Origin: Paenibacillus albidus
GTDB taxonomy: Bacteria; Bacillota; Bacilli; Paenibacillales; Paenibacillaceae
Length of the DNA stretch: 64,000 bases
Assembly (NCBI RefSeq): GCF_014644435.1
Contig: NZ_BMKR01000012.1
Location: forward strand, 124,001 to 188,000
Direction of reading: 5' to 3'
How positions within the stretch are numbered: position 1 is the first letter of the stretch; each line of letters opens with the position of its first letter. Below the pieces are notes generated by a model, which saw nothing but the letters and a program-made list of their open reading frames with translations, made no database searches and was not told the DNA's origin. Shown here one piece after another: positions 36,375 to 44,112 of the stretch. The position numbers were made by a program, and so were the translations under genes.

Positions 36375-37547
36375 TTACTTCTCATTCAGAGCAGAATCCG
36401 CCATGGCGACCAGAAGCTTAACACCATGCAGCAGGGCATCCTCGTCAAAATCAAACTTGCTGTGATGATGCGGATAGATCAGGCCTTTCTCCGGATTGCC
36501 CGCGCCTACAAACATAAAACAGCCGGGAAGTTGTCTGAGATAATATGCAAAATCCTCGGCGGGCATCAGCTTCTCCAGCGTGATCACCTTTACCGATTCA
36601 CCCAGCGCTGCCGGAGCCACACGGTTAAAACGCTCGGCTTCCGCTGCATCATTGACCAGCGGCGGGTATCCCATTACATAGTCGATCTTCACTTCCGTAC
36701 CGTAAGCGGCCGCCAGGGAAGAGGACAATTCTTCAATCCGGCGCCGGATCAAATGCCGGGTCTCTTCATCAAACGCCCGGACCGTTCCTGTAATCCGGCA
36801 TTTCTCGGCAATAACATTCTGGGCGAATCCCCCTTGAATAGTCCCTACGCTAAGCACAGCCGGACTAAGCGGATCTACAGACCGGCTCACGATGCTCTGC
36901 AGCTGGGTGACCAGCGCGGCTCCGGCAACAATGCTGTCGACTGTGCGGTGCGGCATGCCGCCATGACCGCCTTTGCCGATAATATCAATAAAAAATTCAT
37001 CGGCAGAGGCCATCATCGGACCCGGCGTTGTGCCAACCGTTCCAACCGGAAGCGGAGTCCACAAATGAAGTCCGTAGACGGCATCCGCTCCCGCCAGCAC
37101 TCCCTCCTCAATCATGCCCAGCGCTCCGCCTGGACAGACCTCTTCCGCAGGCTGAAACAGGAAGCGCAGTTCCCCCTTTAGAGTCTCTTTGCGGCTGCAG
37201 TAATAGGAAGCGGCAGCCAGGAGTATTGCGGTATGGCCATCATGGCCGCAGGCATGCATGACCCCTTCCTTTTCCGAGACATAATCGGTATTGTTCTCTT
37301 CCTGAATGGGTAAGGCGTCCATATCGGCCCGCAGCACAATCGTCTTACCGGGGCTTGTCCCCCGCAAAACACCTGTTACCCCATAACCTGTCTGGCTTCT
37401 CCTGACTTCCATTCCAAATTCCGCGAGCTTCCCCGCTACAAAAGCTGATGTTTCTTTCTCCTGATACGACAGCTCCGGATGCCTGTGCAGATAACGGCGC
37501 CATTTCACCAGCTCCGGCAGCAGTTGTTCAATCGGCAACATCTCCAT
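36375..37547 (-). CDS. M20-family amidohydrolase
   Basis: A zinc-dependent amidohydrolase of the IAA-amino-acid hydrolase / N-acyl-amino-acid hydrolase type. Motifs in 390 residues: LRADMDALPI, HACGHDGHTAILL with metal-binding Cys/His, FQPAEEVCPGGA with the catalytic Glu, and a C-terminal HHSKFDFDEDAL histidine. A lid domain with GGFAQNVIA lies between. Likely substrates are N-acetylated amino acids, peptides or diaminopimelate derivatives. No neighbour points to one of these. Confidence 0.87.
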   Translation of the reverse strand: MEMLPIEQLLPELVKWRRYLHRHPELSYQEKETSAFVAGKLAEFGMEVRRSQTGYGVTGVLRGTSPGKTIVLRADMDALPIQEENNTDYVSEKEGVMHACGHDGHTAILLAAASYYCSRKETLKGELRFLFQPAEEVCPGGALGMIEEGVLAGADAVYGLHLWTPLPVGTVGTTPGPMMASADEFFIDIIGKGGHGGMPHRTVDSIVAGAALVTQLQSIVSRSVDPLSPAVLSVGTIQGGFAQNVIAEKCRITGTVRAFDEETRHLIRRRIEELSSSLAAAYGTEVKIDYVMGYPPLVNDAAEAERFNRVAPAALGESVKVITLEKLMPAEDFAYYLRQLPGCFMFVGAGNPEKGLIYPHHHSKFDFDEDALLHGVKLLVAMADSALNEK

Positions 37548-37625
37548 ATCTTCCCCATCCCTTTCCTATTTCTTTTATTGTAGCAGAAACACAAAAATGT
37601 GGGTATGGATAAGCATTGTACACCC

Positions 37626-37654
37626 TTGCACAACCCTTGGAAACATACTATCAT
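37626..37654 (+). promoter_or_regulatory. sigma-A-like promoter for yugN-ftsW
   Basis: TTGCAC (37626-37631) and TATCAT (37649-37654) with a 17-bp spacer, about 65 bp before the yugN-like ATG. Confidence 0.55.
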
Positions 37655-37719
37655 GAGGAAGAACATTGCAAGCAGATGGCAAATTAATCATTATACTTCA
37701 TAAGGGGGAGTTGTGCGCT

Positions 37720-38067
37720 ATGATTTTTGAGAACACGGGTCTCGTAGGACTTAAGAGTGATCTGCACTATCTGGACGAAAGTGCGACAAAAGCAGGTTTC
37801 ATCCGTTGGCAGTGGGAATATTACCGTGCCACCTACGACAGCAAGATTGAAGATGAACAAAGCGGCGATGAATACTTCCTCCGTGTGAACACACGCGCTG
37901 TTGAAGGGAAGCTGGAGAAGCCGGAAACCGTCCTTTCCATTGAAGCCGTTTACTTGGGCAGAGCTACCTTCCCGCATGGCCTGGAATATGAGTCCCCTGT
38001 ACCCAAACCCGTCCTTGACGTGGCTGCCAAACGCATCCTCGAGCTTAAGCAGCTGCTGGAGGCTTGA
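37720..38067 (+). CDS. YugN-like protein
   Basis: A small soluble protein of 115 residues resembling the YugN family, whose function is unknown. Seen: MIFENTGLVGLKSDL, GFIRWQWEYYRATYD and ATFPHGLEYE. The start at 37720 has GGGGGAG 9 nt upstream; a frame-open Met 18 codons earlier lacks a site. It overlaps the following SEDS gene by 4 nt (TTGA), suggesting coupled expression. Confidence 0.8.
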   Translation: MIFENTGLVGLKSDLHYLDESATKAGFIRWQWEYYRATYDSKIEDEQSGDEYFLRVNTRAVEGKLEKPETVLSIEAVYLGRATFPHGLEYESPVPKPVLDVAAKRILELKQLLEA

Positions 38068-39293
38068 GTAAGGGTAAGGGAACGACAAACAAAAAAGTCA
38101 ACCTGCCCAAAAGAGGCACACCCGATTTTCAACTGCTTATTCTGACCCTGCTGCTGGTAGGCTTTGGCCTCATTATGGTCTTCAGCTCCAGCTCCAGTCT
38201 TTTTTTCCGGAATGATCCGCTGTATTTTGTGAAACGCCAGATCGTCTGGATCATGCTGGGCACTTTCGTCATGTTTACCGTTATGAATATTCATTACTCC
38301 AAGTTCAAGAAATGGTACGCGCCTATCTTTATTATCACACTCATTATGCTGCTCATCGTGGCCTTTGGTGAAAGAATCAACGGGGCGAAGAGCTGGATCG
38401 GCATCGGTACGCTGGGCATTCAACCTACCGAGCTGGCCAAAATCGCCATCATCCTTTATCTTGCGGCACTGATCAGCAAAAAAGGCGAGCGGCTGAGAGA
38501 TCTCCGGACAGGCTATATCCCAGTTATGGTCATCGTCGGCATTGTAGCCGGCCTGATTATGATGCAGCCCGATTTGGGTTCCTGCATGATTCTTGTGGCC
38601 ACAAGCGGACTTGTGATCTATGCCGGCGGCGCCAGCATGAAACATATCATGGCCTCGGTTGCCCTGCTTGTGCTTGGGGTCGGAATCGTGATGGGGGCCA
38701 AGGCCGCCATTGATTCGCTTACTCCCGCTACCGGGGAGGCCCTCAATGATAACTACAAAATAGAACGCCTGGAAGCCTTCCTCAATCCAGATGCTGATGA
38801 AGACGGCAGCGGCTATCATATTATCCAGTCCCTGATTGCTTTAGGGGAAGGCGGTGTCACCGGGTCCGGCTTCGGACAAAGCGTGCAGAAGCTGCATTAC
38901 CTTCCTGAACCTTACACCGATTTTATCTTTGCTATAATTGGAGAAGAATTCGGGTTTATCGGCACCGCCATCTTCCTGATTATTTACCTCTACTTTATCT
39001 GGAGGGGCATTCTGATTGCGCTAAGATGCAAGGACCCGTTCGGCACCTTGGTCGGTATTGGTGTGATGGGGTTGTTCGCCATCCAGGCCTTTGTCAACAT
39101 CGGGGGCGTCACCAAAACGATCCCGCTCACCGGGGTGACTTTGCCCTTCATCAGCTATGGCGGTTCCTCGCTGCTGGTAAGCATGTTGTCCATGGGAATC
39201 ATGCTGAGCATCTCGCGGGAAACCAACCTGCCGGTGAAAGAAGAGGTTACCAAATCGGTAACTACTGTCCGCCAGATCCGTCGTGCCCGCTGA
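38064..39293 (+). CDS. ftsW: SEDS-family peptidoglycan polymerase / cell-division protein (FtsW type)
   Basis: A polytopic glycosyltransferase that polymerises lipid II. The 409 residues hold about ten hydrophobic segments. SEDS markers are VFSSSSSLFF, INGAKSWIGIGTLGIQPTELAK, QPDLGS, LPEPYTDFIFAIIGEEFGFIG and LTGVTLPFISYGGSSLL. The features fit FtsW or SpoVE better than RodA, but the pair cannot be split by eye. The start is TTG within TTGA, only 1 nt after a GGAGG, and an in-frame stop lies 16 nt upstream. Translation is therefore probably by coupling to the yugN-like gene. Confidence 0.85.
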   Translation: MSKGKGTTNKKVNLPKRGTPDFQLLILTLLLVGFGLIMVFSSSSSLFFRNDPLYFVKRQIVWIMLGTFVMFTVMNIHYSKFKKWYAPIFIITLIMLLIVAFGERINGAKSWIGIGTLGIQPTELAKIAIILYLAALISKKGERLRDLRTGYIPVMVIVGIVAGLIMMQPDLGSCMILVATSGLVIYAGGASMKHIMASVALLVLGVGIVMGAKAAIDSLTPATGEALNDNYKIERLEAFLNPDADEDGSGYHIIQSLIALGEGGVTGSGFGQSVQKLHYLPEPYTDFIFAIIGEEFGFIGTAIFLIIYLYFIWRGILIALRCKDPFGTLVGIGVMGLFAIQAFVNIGGVTKTIPLTGVTLPFISYGGSSLLVSMLSMGIMLSISRETNLPVKEEVTKSVTTVRQIRRAR

Positions 39294-39347
39294 GCACTCC
39301 GTGCCCAAGAGGCAGCGCTTCTTCAAGCAGGGTGATACCATCAAACA

Positions 39348-39400
39348 CCAAACGAGGGTGTCCCGGCAGCCAATCTGGCTGATGGGACACCCTCGTTTGG
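39348..39400 (+). terminator. strong terminator shared by ftsW and the Asp23 gene
   Basis: CCAAACGAGGGTGTCCC (39348-39364) pairs perfectly with 39384-39400, with an inner AGCCA-TGGCT stem, followed by TTTATTCTTG on the plus strand. The converging minus-strand gene ends just beyond, so it probably serves both directions. Confidence 0.85.
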
Positions 39401-39428
39401 TTTATTCTTGTGCTGCAGAATTCGTCAT

Positions 39429-39794
39429 CTAGGAAATCTCATCATTCTTGAAAGCGACGCCTTCCACCTTGACATTGACTTCAACAATGTGCAGGCCGGT
39501 CATGCTCTCCACAGCCTCGCGTACGTTCTGCTGAAGCATCCGGCACACTTCGTGGATCGGCGTCTCATAGAGCACAATAATCCGCAAGTCTACCGCAGCT
39601 TCCAGTTGACCTACTTCAACGGTCACGCCCTTCTGCACATTTTTGCCGCTCAGGCGTTTCGCCCAGCCTTCCGACAGGCCGCCGGACATGGCCGCAATTC
39701 CCGGTGTCTCCAGGGCTGCCAAACCGGCAATTTTGGAGACGACATCATTTGAAATCCGTATATTTCCCATTTCCAGTTGAAGTTGTTCTGCCAT
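39429..39794 (-). CDS. Asp23/Gls24-family envelope stress protein
   Basis: The 121 residues fit the Asp23 domain: ISNDVVSKIAGLAALETPGIAAMSGGL and LYETPIHEVCRMLQQNVREAVESMTGLHIVEVNV. The family includes membrane-anchored cell envelope stress proteins and YqhY/YloU relatives tied to acetyl-CoA carboxylase. This one has no membrane anchor and no such neighbour, so its exact branch is open. Confidence 0.87.
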   Translation of the reverse strand: MAEQLQLEMGNIRISNDVVSKIAGLAALETPGIAAMSGGLSEGWAKRLSGKNVQKGVTVEVGQLEAAVDLRIIVLYETPIHEVCRMLQQNVREAVESMTGLHIVEVNVKVEGVAFKNDEIS

Positions 39795-39958
39795 GCCATA
39801 TCCCCCCTACACTCATTATCAATTATTGTAATTCCAAAACAGGCTAAAAAGCAAATGACTTTCTATTTCTTGTATCATTCCCCGTTTACACTATGAATCA
39901 ATTTGGGTATATTGATTAAGAATTCATCCTACATATAAGAGACTGGAGCGTGCTTACA

Positions 39959-41029
39959 ATGAAAAAGTGGATATCGCCGGCGCTGCTGGCAATCACCTTT
40001 ATCCTTAGCGCCGTCGCACATTATGCGAACTGGGATCACACCTTGCAGTTCATTCTGTCCTCCATCGCGGTCGTGTTTGTGGCCGGATTTCTGGGCCGGG
40101 CCACGGAAAGCGTAGCCCATTATGCCGGACAGCGCCTTGGCGGCTTCCTGAATGCAACCTTCGGCAATGCCGCTGAACTGATTATCGCTTTCTTCCTTGT
40201 CAAGGAAGGACTCTTCGATATGGTGAAGGCATCCCTGACCGGTTCGATTATCGGCAATCTGCTGCTCGTCCTGGGACTAAGTATTTTTGCCGGAGGTCTG
40301 AAGTTCAAAGTGCAGAACTTCAATGTCACACTGGCCGGGCTTAACGGCTCGCTGATGATTGTGGCCATTATCGCCCTGTTTGTACCGGCCATGTTCTTCA
40401 ACACCCATTCTATTACGGACGAGGACACCAAGCTGCTGAGTCTGATTGTGGCCGGCATCCTGATTGTATCCTATATGGCCTGGCTATCCTTCTCCATGAT
40501 TACGCACAAGAAGTACCTGGAGGACGTCACCGACAAGAAGGATGAGGTCCTGCCTAACGAGCATGCACCAGTCTGGTCGAGAAACCGCTCCATCCTGTAC
40601 CTGATCCTGGCTACCGTTATGGTTGCTTTTGTCAGTGAGTGGCTCGTTGGGACGCTTGAGACATTGACGGAACGTTTTGGATTCAGCGAACTCTTCGTTG
40701 GCGCTTTCCTGGTAGCTATTATCGGTAATGCCGCCGAACACAGTGCCGCCATTCTGCTTGCCATGAAGAACAAGATGGGAGCTGCGGTAGAAATCGCTGT
40801 CGGCAGCAGCTTGCAGATCGCTCTGTTCGTCGCACCTGTACTTATCTTTGCAAGTTATTTCATGGGCAATACCATGGATATCGTATTCACGACCATAGAG
40901 CTGGTGGCGATCGCTGTCGCCGTATTCATAGCCAAGTCGATTACGCAGGACGGGGCAACCAACTGGTACGAAGGATTGCTGCTGCTGGTCGTCTACCTGA
41001 TACTCGGCGTCTCCTTTTATCTCGTGTAG
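39959..41029 (+). CDS. cax: calcium/proton exchanger
   Basis: An integral-membrane Ca2+/H+ antiporter of the CaCA superfamily. About 356 residues with 11 hydrophobic segments and both family repeats: GNAAELIIAFFLVKEGL and GNAAEHSAAILLAMKNKMG, the acidic residues binding cation. The start is taken at the ATG 10 nt after GGAG; the GTG three codons earlier is too close to it. Together with the P-type pump at 22-25 kb the cell has two calcium efflux routes in this window. Confidence 0.92.
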   Translation: MKKWISPALLAITFILSAVAHYANWDHTLQFILSSIAVVFVAGFLGRATESVAHYAGQRLGGFLNATFGNAAELIIAFFLVKEGLFDMVKASLTGSIIGNLLLVLGLSIFAGGLKFKVQNFNVTLAGLNGSLMIVAIIALFVPAMFFNTHSITDEDTKLLSLIVAGILIVSYMAWLSFSMITHKKYLEDVTDKKDEVLPNEHAPVWSRNRSILYLILATVMVAFVSEWLVGTLETLTERFGFSELFVGAFLVAIIGNAAEHSAAILLAMKNKMGAAVEIAVGSSLQIALFVAPVLIFASYFMGNTMDIVFTTIELVAIAVAVFIAKSITQDGATNWYEGLLLLVVYLILGVSFYLV

Positions 41030-41064
41030 ATCACAGCCGGGCAGCAAGACAACCGGACAATACA

Positions 41065-41106
41065 AAAAGCGCACATGAGCGACCCCACCGTCCTCATGTG
41101 CGCTTT
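41065..41106 (+). terminator. bidirectional terminator between cax and ylaN
   Basis: AAAGCGCACATGAG pairs with CTCATGTGCGCTTT, with T or A runs on both sides, between converging genes. Confidence 0.8.
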
Positions 41107-41117
41107 CGGCATACCTA

Positions 41118-41411
41118 TCATTGTGTCGCTTTATTGTTCAGCGCCTCATAGAGCACAGCCAAATTGCGTTCCAGCTTGCTTAGAATCAGTTTTCCTGCAA
41201 CTTCGGGCACCAGACCCGCTCTGACCGCAAAATCGACCTCTCTGGAGAAACCGTACATCTGAGTATCCAGCACTTCCTCGTAGAGAGGGCAGTAGCGTGT
41301 GGCCAGATTTTCCATCTGTACTTCAATAAGCTTCTCAATTTTATCGGCATCTTCTTGTAGAAGAGTGATCGCTTTAAGATTAATCTGTTCCTGTAAATCC
41401 GATGAAGTCAT
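41118..41411 (-). CDS. ylaN: YlaN-family protein
   Basis: The 97 residues match YlaN (DUF1507): [45 protein letters not shown] and [12 protein letters not shown] are nearly continuous with the B. subtilis pattern. YlaN is essential under iron-poor conditions in B. subtilis and has been linked to Fur-regulated iron homeostasis. That role is family knowledge; the sequence itself shows only a small helical protein. Confidence 0.92.
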   Translation of the reverse strand: MTSSDLQEQINLKAITLLQEDADKIEKLIEVQMENLATRYCPLYEEVLDTQMYGFSREVDFAVRAGLVPEVAGKLILSKLERNLAVLYEALNNKATQ

Positions 41412-41523
41412 GCTTCTTCCCCCCCATGTCCAAAAGTTACAGCTGCGTTACTAGTTTATTTAATATTAGTCGAAATCGGAACCCAATACAAGAATTCAGT
41501 TCATTATAGTTTGTATTATGCCT

Positions 41524-41555
41524 AAAAACGCCCTGCCGCAGTCGGCAGGGCGTTC
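41524..41555 (-). terminator. terminator after the HPr-like gene
   Basis: Minus strand AACGCCCTGCC-gactgc-GGCAGGGCGTT, 11-bp perfect stem followed by TTTAGGC. Confidence 0.85.
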
Positions 41556-41571
41556 TCAAACCTCTTCGATA

Positions 41572-41814
41572 TTAGGCTACAACGGTAAAGTTCAGACCGT
41601 GCTTGGCGAAGACTTCGCTCATGGCCTTCTTAGCTTCTTCGGCATCTGTTCCGTGAACATGAAGCTCGTAGCTTTGGCTTGATACCAGCGTGGTGAACAA
41701 TCCCAGAATACTTTTGACATCAATGTACTTGTTGTCTGCTTGAAGAACGATCGATGAGTTAAACTGGCTTGCCGTTTGGGCAATATCCACGATTGCCGCA
41801 TTGTTACTGGACAT
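41572..41814 (-). CDS. HPr-like protein lacking the active-site histidine
   Basis: The 80 residues fit the HPr/Crh fold from the first helix onward: IAQTASQFNSSIVLQ, then VKSILGLFTT with Ser35 at the place of regulatory Ser46, and ending in GADE-type HGTDAEEAKKAM. The N-terminal strand and the GIHARP loop are missing: the product starts at SSNNAAIV, so Asn4 sits where HPr has His15. It cannot act as a PTS phosphocarrier, but may be phosphorylated at the Ser. The start is firm (GGAGGGATTCTT before ATG). Crh of Bacillus also lacks His15 but keeps the first strand. It stands alone with its own terminator. Confidence 0.82.
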   Translation of the reverse strand: MSSNNAAIVDIAQTASQFNSSIVLQADNKYIDVKSILGLFTTLVSSQSYELHVHGTDAEEAKKAMSEVFAKHGLNFTVVA

Positions 41815-41919
41815 AAGAATCCCTCCGCAACTTGATTATGAACCTGTAGTCTTTGTAATCAATTCCATGATACATTGAATCCGCTTACTCGCGCAAGGTG
41901 ATTTTCTTTTCTTTACATT

Positions 41920-43035
41920 TTATTTCAGGTTTTCGGGGTTCAGACCTTCGAGTTCGGGCAGTACAAATATTCCATCCTTGCGAATCAGAATATCATCAAA
42001 ATAGATCTCTCCGCCGCCATACTCCGGACGTTGAATCAGCACCAGGTCCCAGTGAATCGAGGAACGGTTGCCGTTATCGGTTACTTCATAAGCCTGACCC
42101 GGTGTAAAGTGAAGACTTCCGGCAATTTTCTCATCAAACAATATATCCTTCATCGGATGCAGAATGTAGGGATTGAAGCCGATAGCAAACTCCCCGATAT
42201 GGCGTGCACCGTCATCCGAGTCCAAAATGTCATTCAGACGTGTTGTGTCATTGCTGGTTGCTTCGACAATTTTGCCGTTCTCAAAGCGGAATTTCACATT
42301 CTCAAAAGTAATGCCGTTGTACAGGGTAGCCGCATTGTAGCTGATGGTGCCGTTGACTGAATCGCGGACAGGCGCTGTGTATACCTCGCCATCGGGAATA
42401 TTTCTTTGGCCGGAGCATTTCTGCCCGCCGATTCCCTTGATCGAAAAGGTCAGATCCGTTCCCGGTCCAAAGATCCGCACCTTATCGGTTCTGTTCATCA
42501 GTTCAGCAAGAGCATCCTGTGCCTTGTCCATTTTGGCATAATCCAAATTGCAGACTGCAAAGTAGAAATCCTCAAATGCCTCTGTGCTGACATTGGCGAG
42601 CTGGGCCATACTGGCATTCGGATAACGCAAAACGACCCACTTAGTATGCTTTACACGCTGCTCGCTATGTACAGGATGGGAATATACGGAGTTATAGAGT
42701 TTCATATTCTCTTCCGGCACATCAGAGAGGTCGTTTACGTTCTCGCCTGCACGGATTCCGATATAACAATCCATTTGCTTCATCCGGTTCAGGTCAATCT
42801 CTGCCCACGTCTGAAGACTTTCACGGGTCGCATATTTGAGCATGCTGCGGAGAACCGTACGGTCTGTCAGCTGTACAAAAGCGTGTCCGCCGGCTTTCCC
42901 TACCTCTTCCACAACCGCTTTAATCAAATCCTTCTCACTGCCGATCATTTCGATGAGCACATTCTCGCCGGGTTGTACATCTACGGAATAACTTACAAGG
43001 TTCTCCGCCAGCTTCTGAATTCTCGGATCTTTCAT
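41920..43035 (-). CDS. M29-family aminopeptidase (AmpS/PepS-like)
   Basis: A metallo-aminopeptidase of the leucyl/thermophilic aminopeptidase T family. The 371 residues include YAxxLVxYSVDVQPGENVLI-like starts, GTDLTFSIKGIGGQKCSGQRNIPDGEVYTAPVRDSVNG (metal and substrate region), IGEFAIGFNP and a C-terminal NRSSIHWDLV. Cytoplasmic, no signal. It frees N-terminal residues from small peptides. Monocistronic in this window. Confidence 0.9.
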   Translation of the reverse strand: MKDPRIQKLAENLVSYSVDVQPGENVLIEMIGSEKDLIKAVVEEVGKAGGHAFVQLTDRTVLRSMLKYATRESLQTWAEIDLNRMKQMDCYIGIRAGENVNDLSDVPEENMKLYNSVYSHPVHSEQRVKHTKWVVLRYPNASMAQLANVSTEAFEDFYFAVCNLDYAKMDKAQDALAELMNRTDKVRIFGPGTDLTFSIKGIGGQKCSGQRNIPDGEVYTAPVRDSVNGTISYNAATLYNGITFENVKFRFENGKIVEATSNDTTRLNDILDSDDGARHIGEFAIGFNPYILHPMKDILFDEKIAGSLHFTPGQAYEVTDNGNRSSIHWDLVLIQRPEYGGGEIYFDDILIRKDGIFVLPELEGLNPENLK

Positions 43036-43132
43036 TCGTCTCTCTCTTCCTTCCTAATAAACGGAAATAAAAATGCCTTTCTATTGTAGCATGCCCATTG
43101 TTGAGCGCAAGACCTTCAAGCGGCAAGTCTAA

Positions 43133-44002
43133 TCAGCGGTACCCGTAGAAGCTCACCTCCATGACATAAGTCTCGTCAGCAGACCGGTTCGCCGCTCCAG
43201 GGTAACTGACTACTCTGGTCCAGGCAAGCCGTTTGGGCAGGCTGTGCCTCGTATCCACGGTTAGGTGATAGACGGTCTTGATCTCCGCCTGCTCTAGCCT
43301 AAGCTTCATCTCGCTGTTGCGCTTCTCCCATAACGCCACCATGGCTTCTGTGGCCTGCTGTTTGCGCCCAGCCGCAGCCCCGGCGTCTGAAAAGCCCCTT
43401 CCCGGCCGCAGCGCCTGCATTTCCTGCTCCAGCTCGGCAGCGAGTTGTTCATGAGCCTGTGCAGCGGTCAGCTCAATGCGTAGCACCCGGGTGCCACTGG
43501 CCGCGCCTGTCTCCTCGCTTACTTTTTTGTCCATTCGCTCCAGTTCCTCCAGCTGGCGGAGCGGGTTGAGTGCAGGCAACGGATTATTCTCCCCGGCGGA
43601 GGTCTTATTGTTCAGCAGCTGCCACTTTCCCTCTCTCTTTTCCAGCTGGCTGTAATAGGCAGGCGCGATGGTTTCTTGCTGCTTAAGCGCTTCTGTTCCG
43701 GCCGCTGCAGGAGAGGGACGCTCATCGGGCAGCAGCGTAAACAGACTGACCTTCTTGTGGTCCTTCACGTGTCCTCCATAATAAATCGTTGAGCCCGGGA
43801 AGGCTTTGCCTCCCTGCAGCAGCGCTGCTCCGCCCTCAAAGCTTACCCCGTCACTGCCGGCCATTCCGGCCAATGCCAACGCCAGACCCTCTTGGGCCGG
43901 TCTGTCATTCATCGAGCCACAGCTGCAGCAAACGATACTTGCAGCCAGTATAAGCCCTCCTATTCTTCGCTTGCTCCCTGCCGTTGTTCTGTTGCCGTTC
44001 AT
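43133..44002 (-). CDS. putative lipoprotein of unknown function
   Basis: About 289 residues. A basic N-terminus and a short hydrophobic stretch end in CCSCGSMNDRP, giving a cysteine-rich probable lipoprotein signal whose lipobox (CCSC) is atypical. The mature part is Gly/Ala-rich, then helical and charged (about 150-235, Glu/Arg/Gln-rich, possibly coiled coil), then two strands (VYHLTVDTRH, TYVMEVSFYGY). I recognise no family. The start is at the ATG at 44002, after GAGGGG; a GTG three codons earlier is the alternative. Neighbours give no hint. Confidence 0.6.
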   Translation of the reverse strand: MNGNRTTAGSKRRIGGLILAASIVCCSCGSMNDRPAQEGLALALAGMAGSDGVSFEGGAALLQGGKAFPGSTIYYGGHVKDHKKVSLFTLLPDERPSPAAAGTEALKQQETIAPAYYSQLEKREGKWQLLNNKTSAGENNPLPALNPLRQLEELERMDKKVSEETGAASGTRVLRIELTAAQAHEQLAAELEQEMQALRPGRGFSDAGAAAGRKQQATEAMVALWEKRNSEMKLRLEQAEIKTVYHLTVDTRHSLPKRLAWTRVVSYPGAANRSADETYVMEVSFYGYR

Positions 44003-44081
44003 TATGCCCACCCCTCATCCCTGAATCCTGCAGCAGCAATCTTGCCTGAGGTTAGGTTCTCCTGGCGGCAAAGGCTTATAC

Positions 44082-44112
44082 AAAAAAAGACCCCGGAACT
44101 TACGTCCAAGGG
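44082..44112 (-). terminator. terminator overlapping the end of the diguanylate cyclase gene
   Basis: Minus strand CCCTTGGA-cgtaagt-TCCGGGG followed by TCTTTTTTTG. The stem includes the stop codon of the gene upstream. Confidence 0.55.

Noticed and set aside
37950..38819. 289-codon antisense open frame over the SEDS gene
   Set aside because: His/Asp/Gln-rich composition typical of the complement of a hydrophobic membrane protein gene.
41572..41814. Canonical HPr (ptsH) serving the ptsI operon
   Set aside because: No histidine in the active-site region and the first strand is missing, so it cannot accept phosphate from enzyme I.
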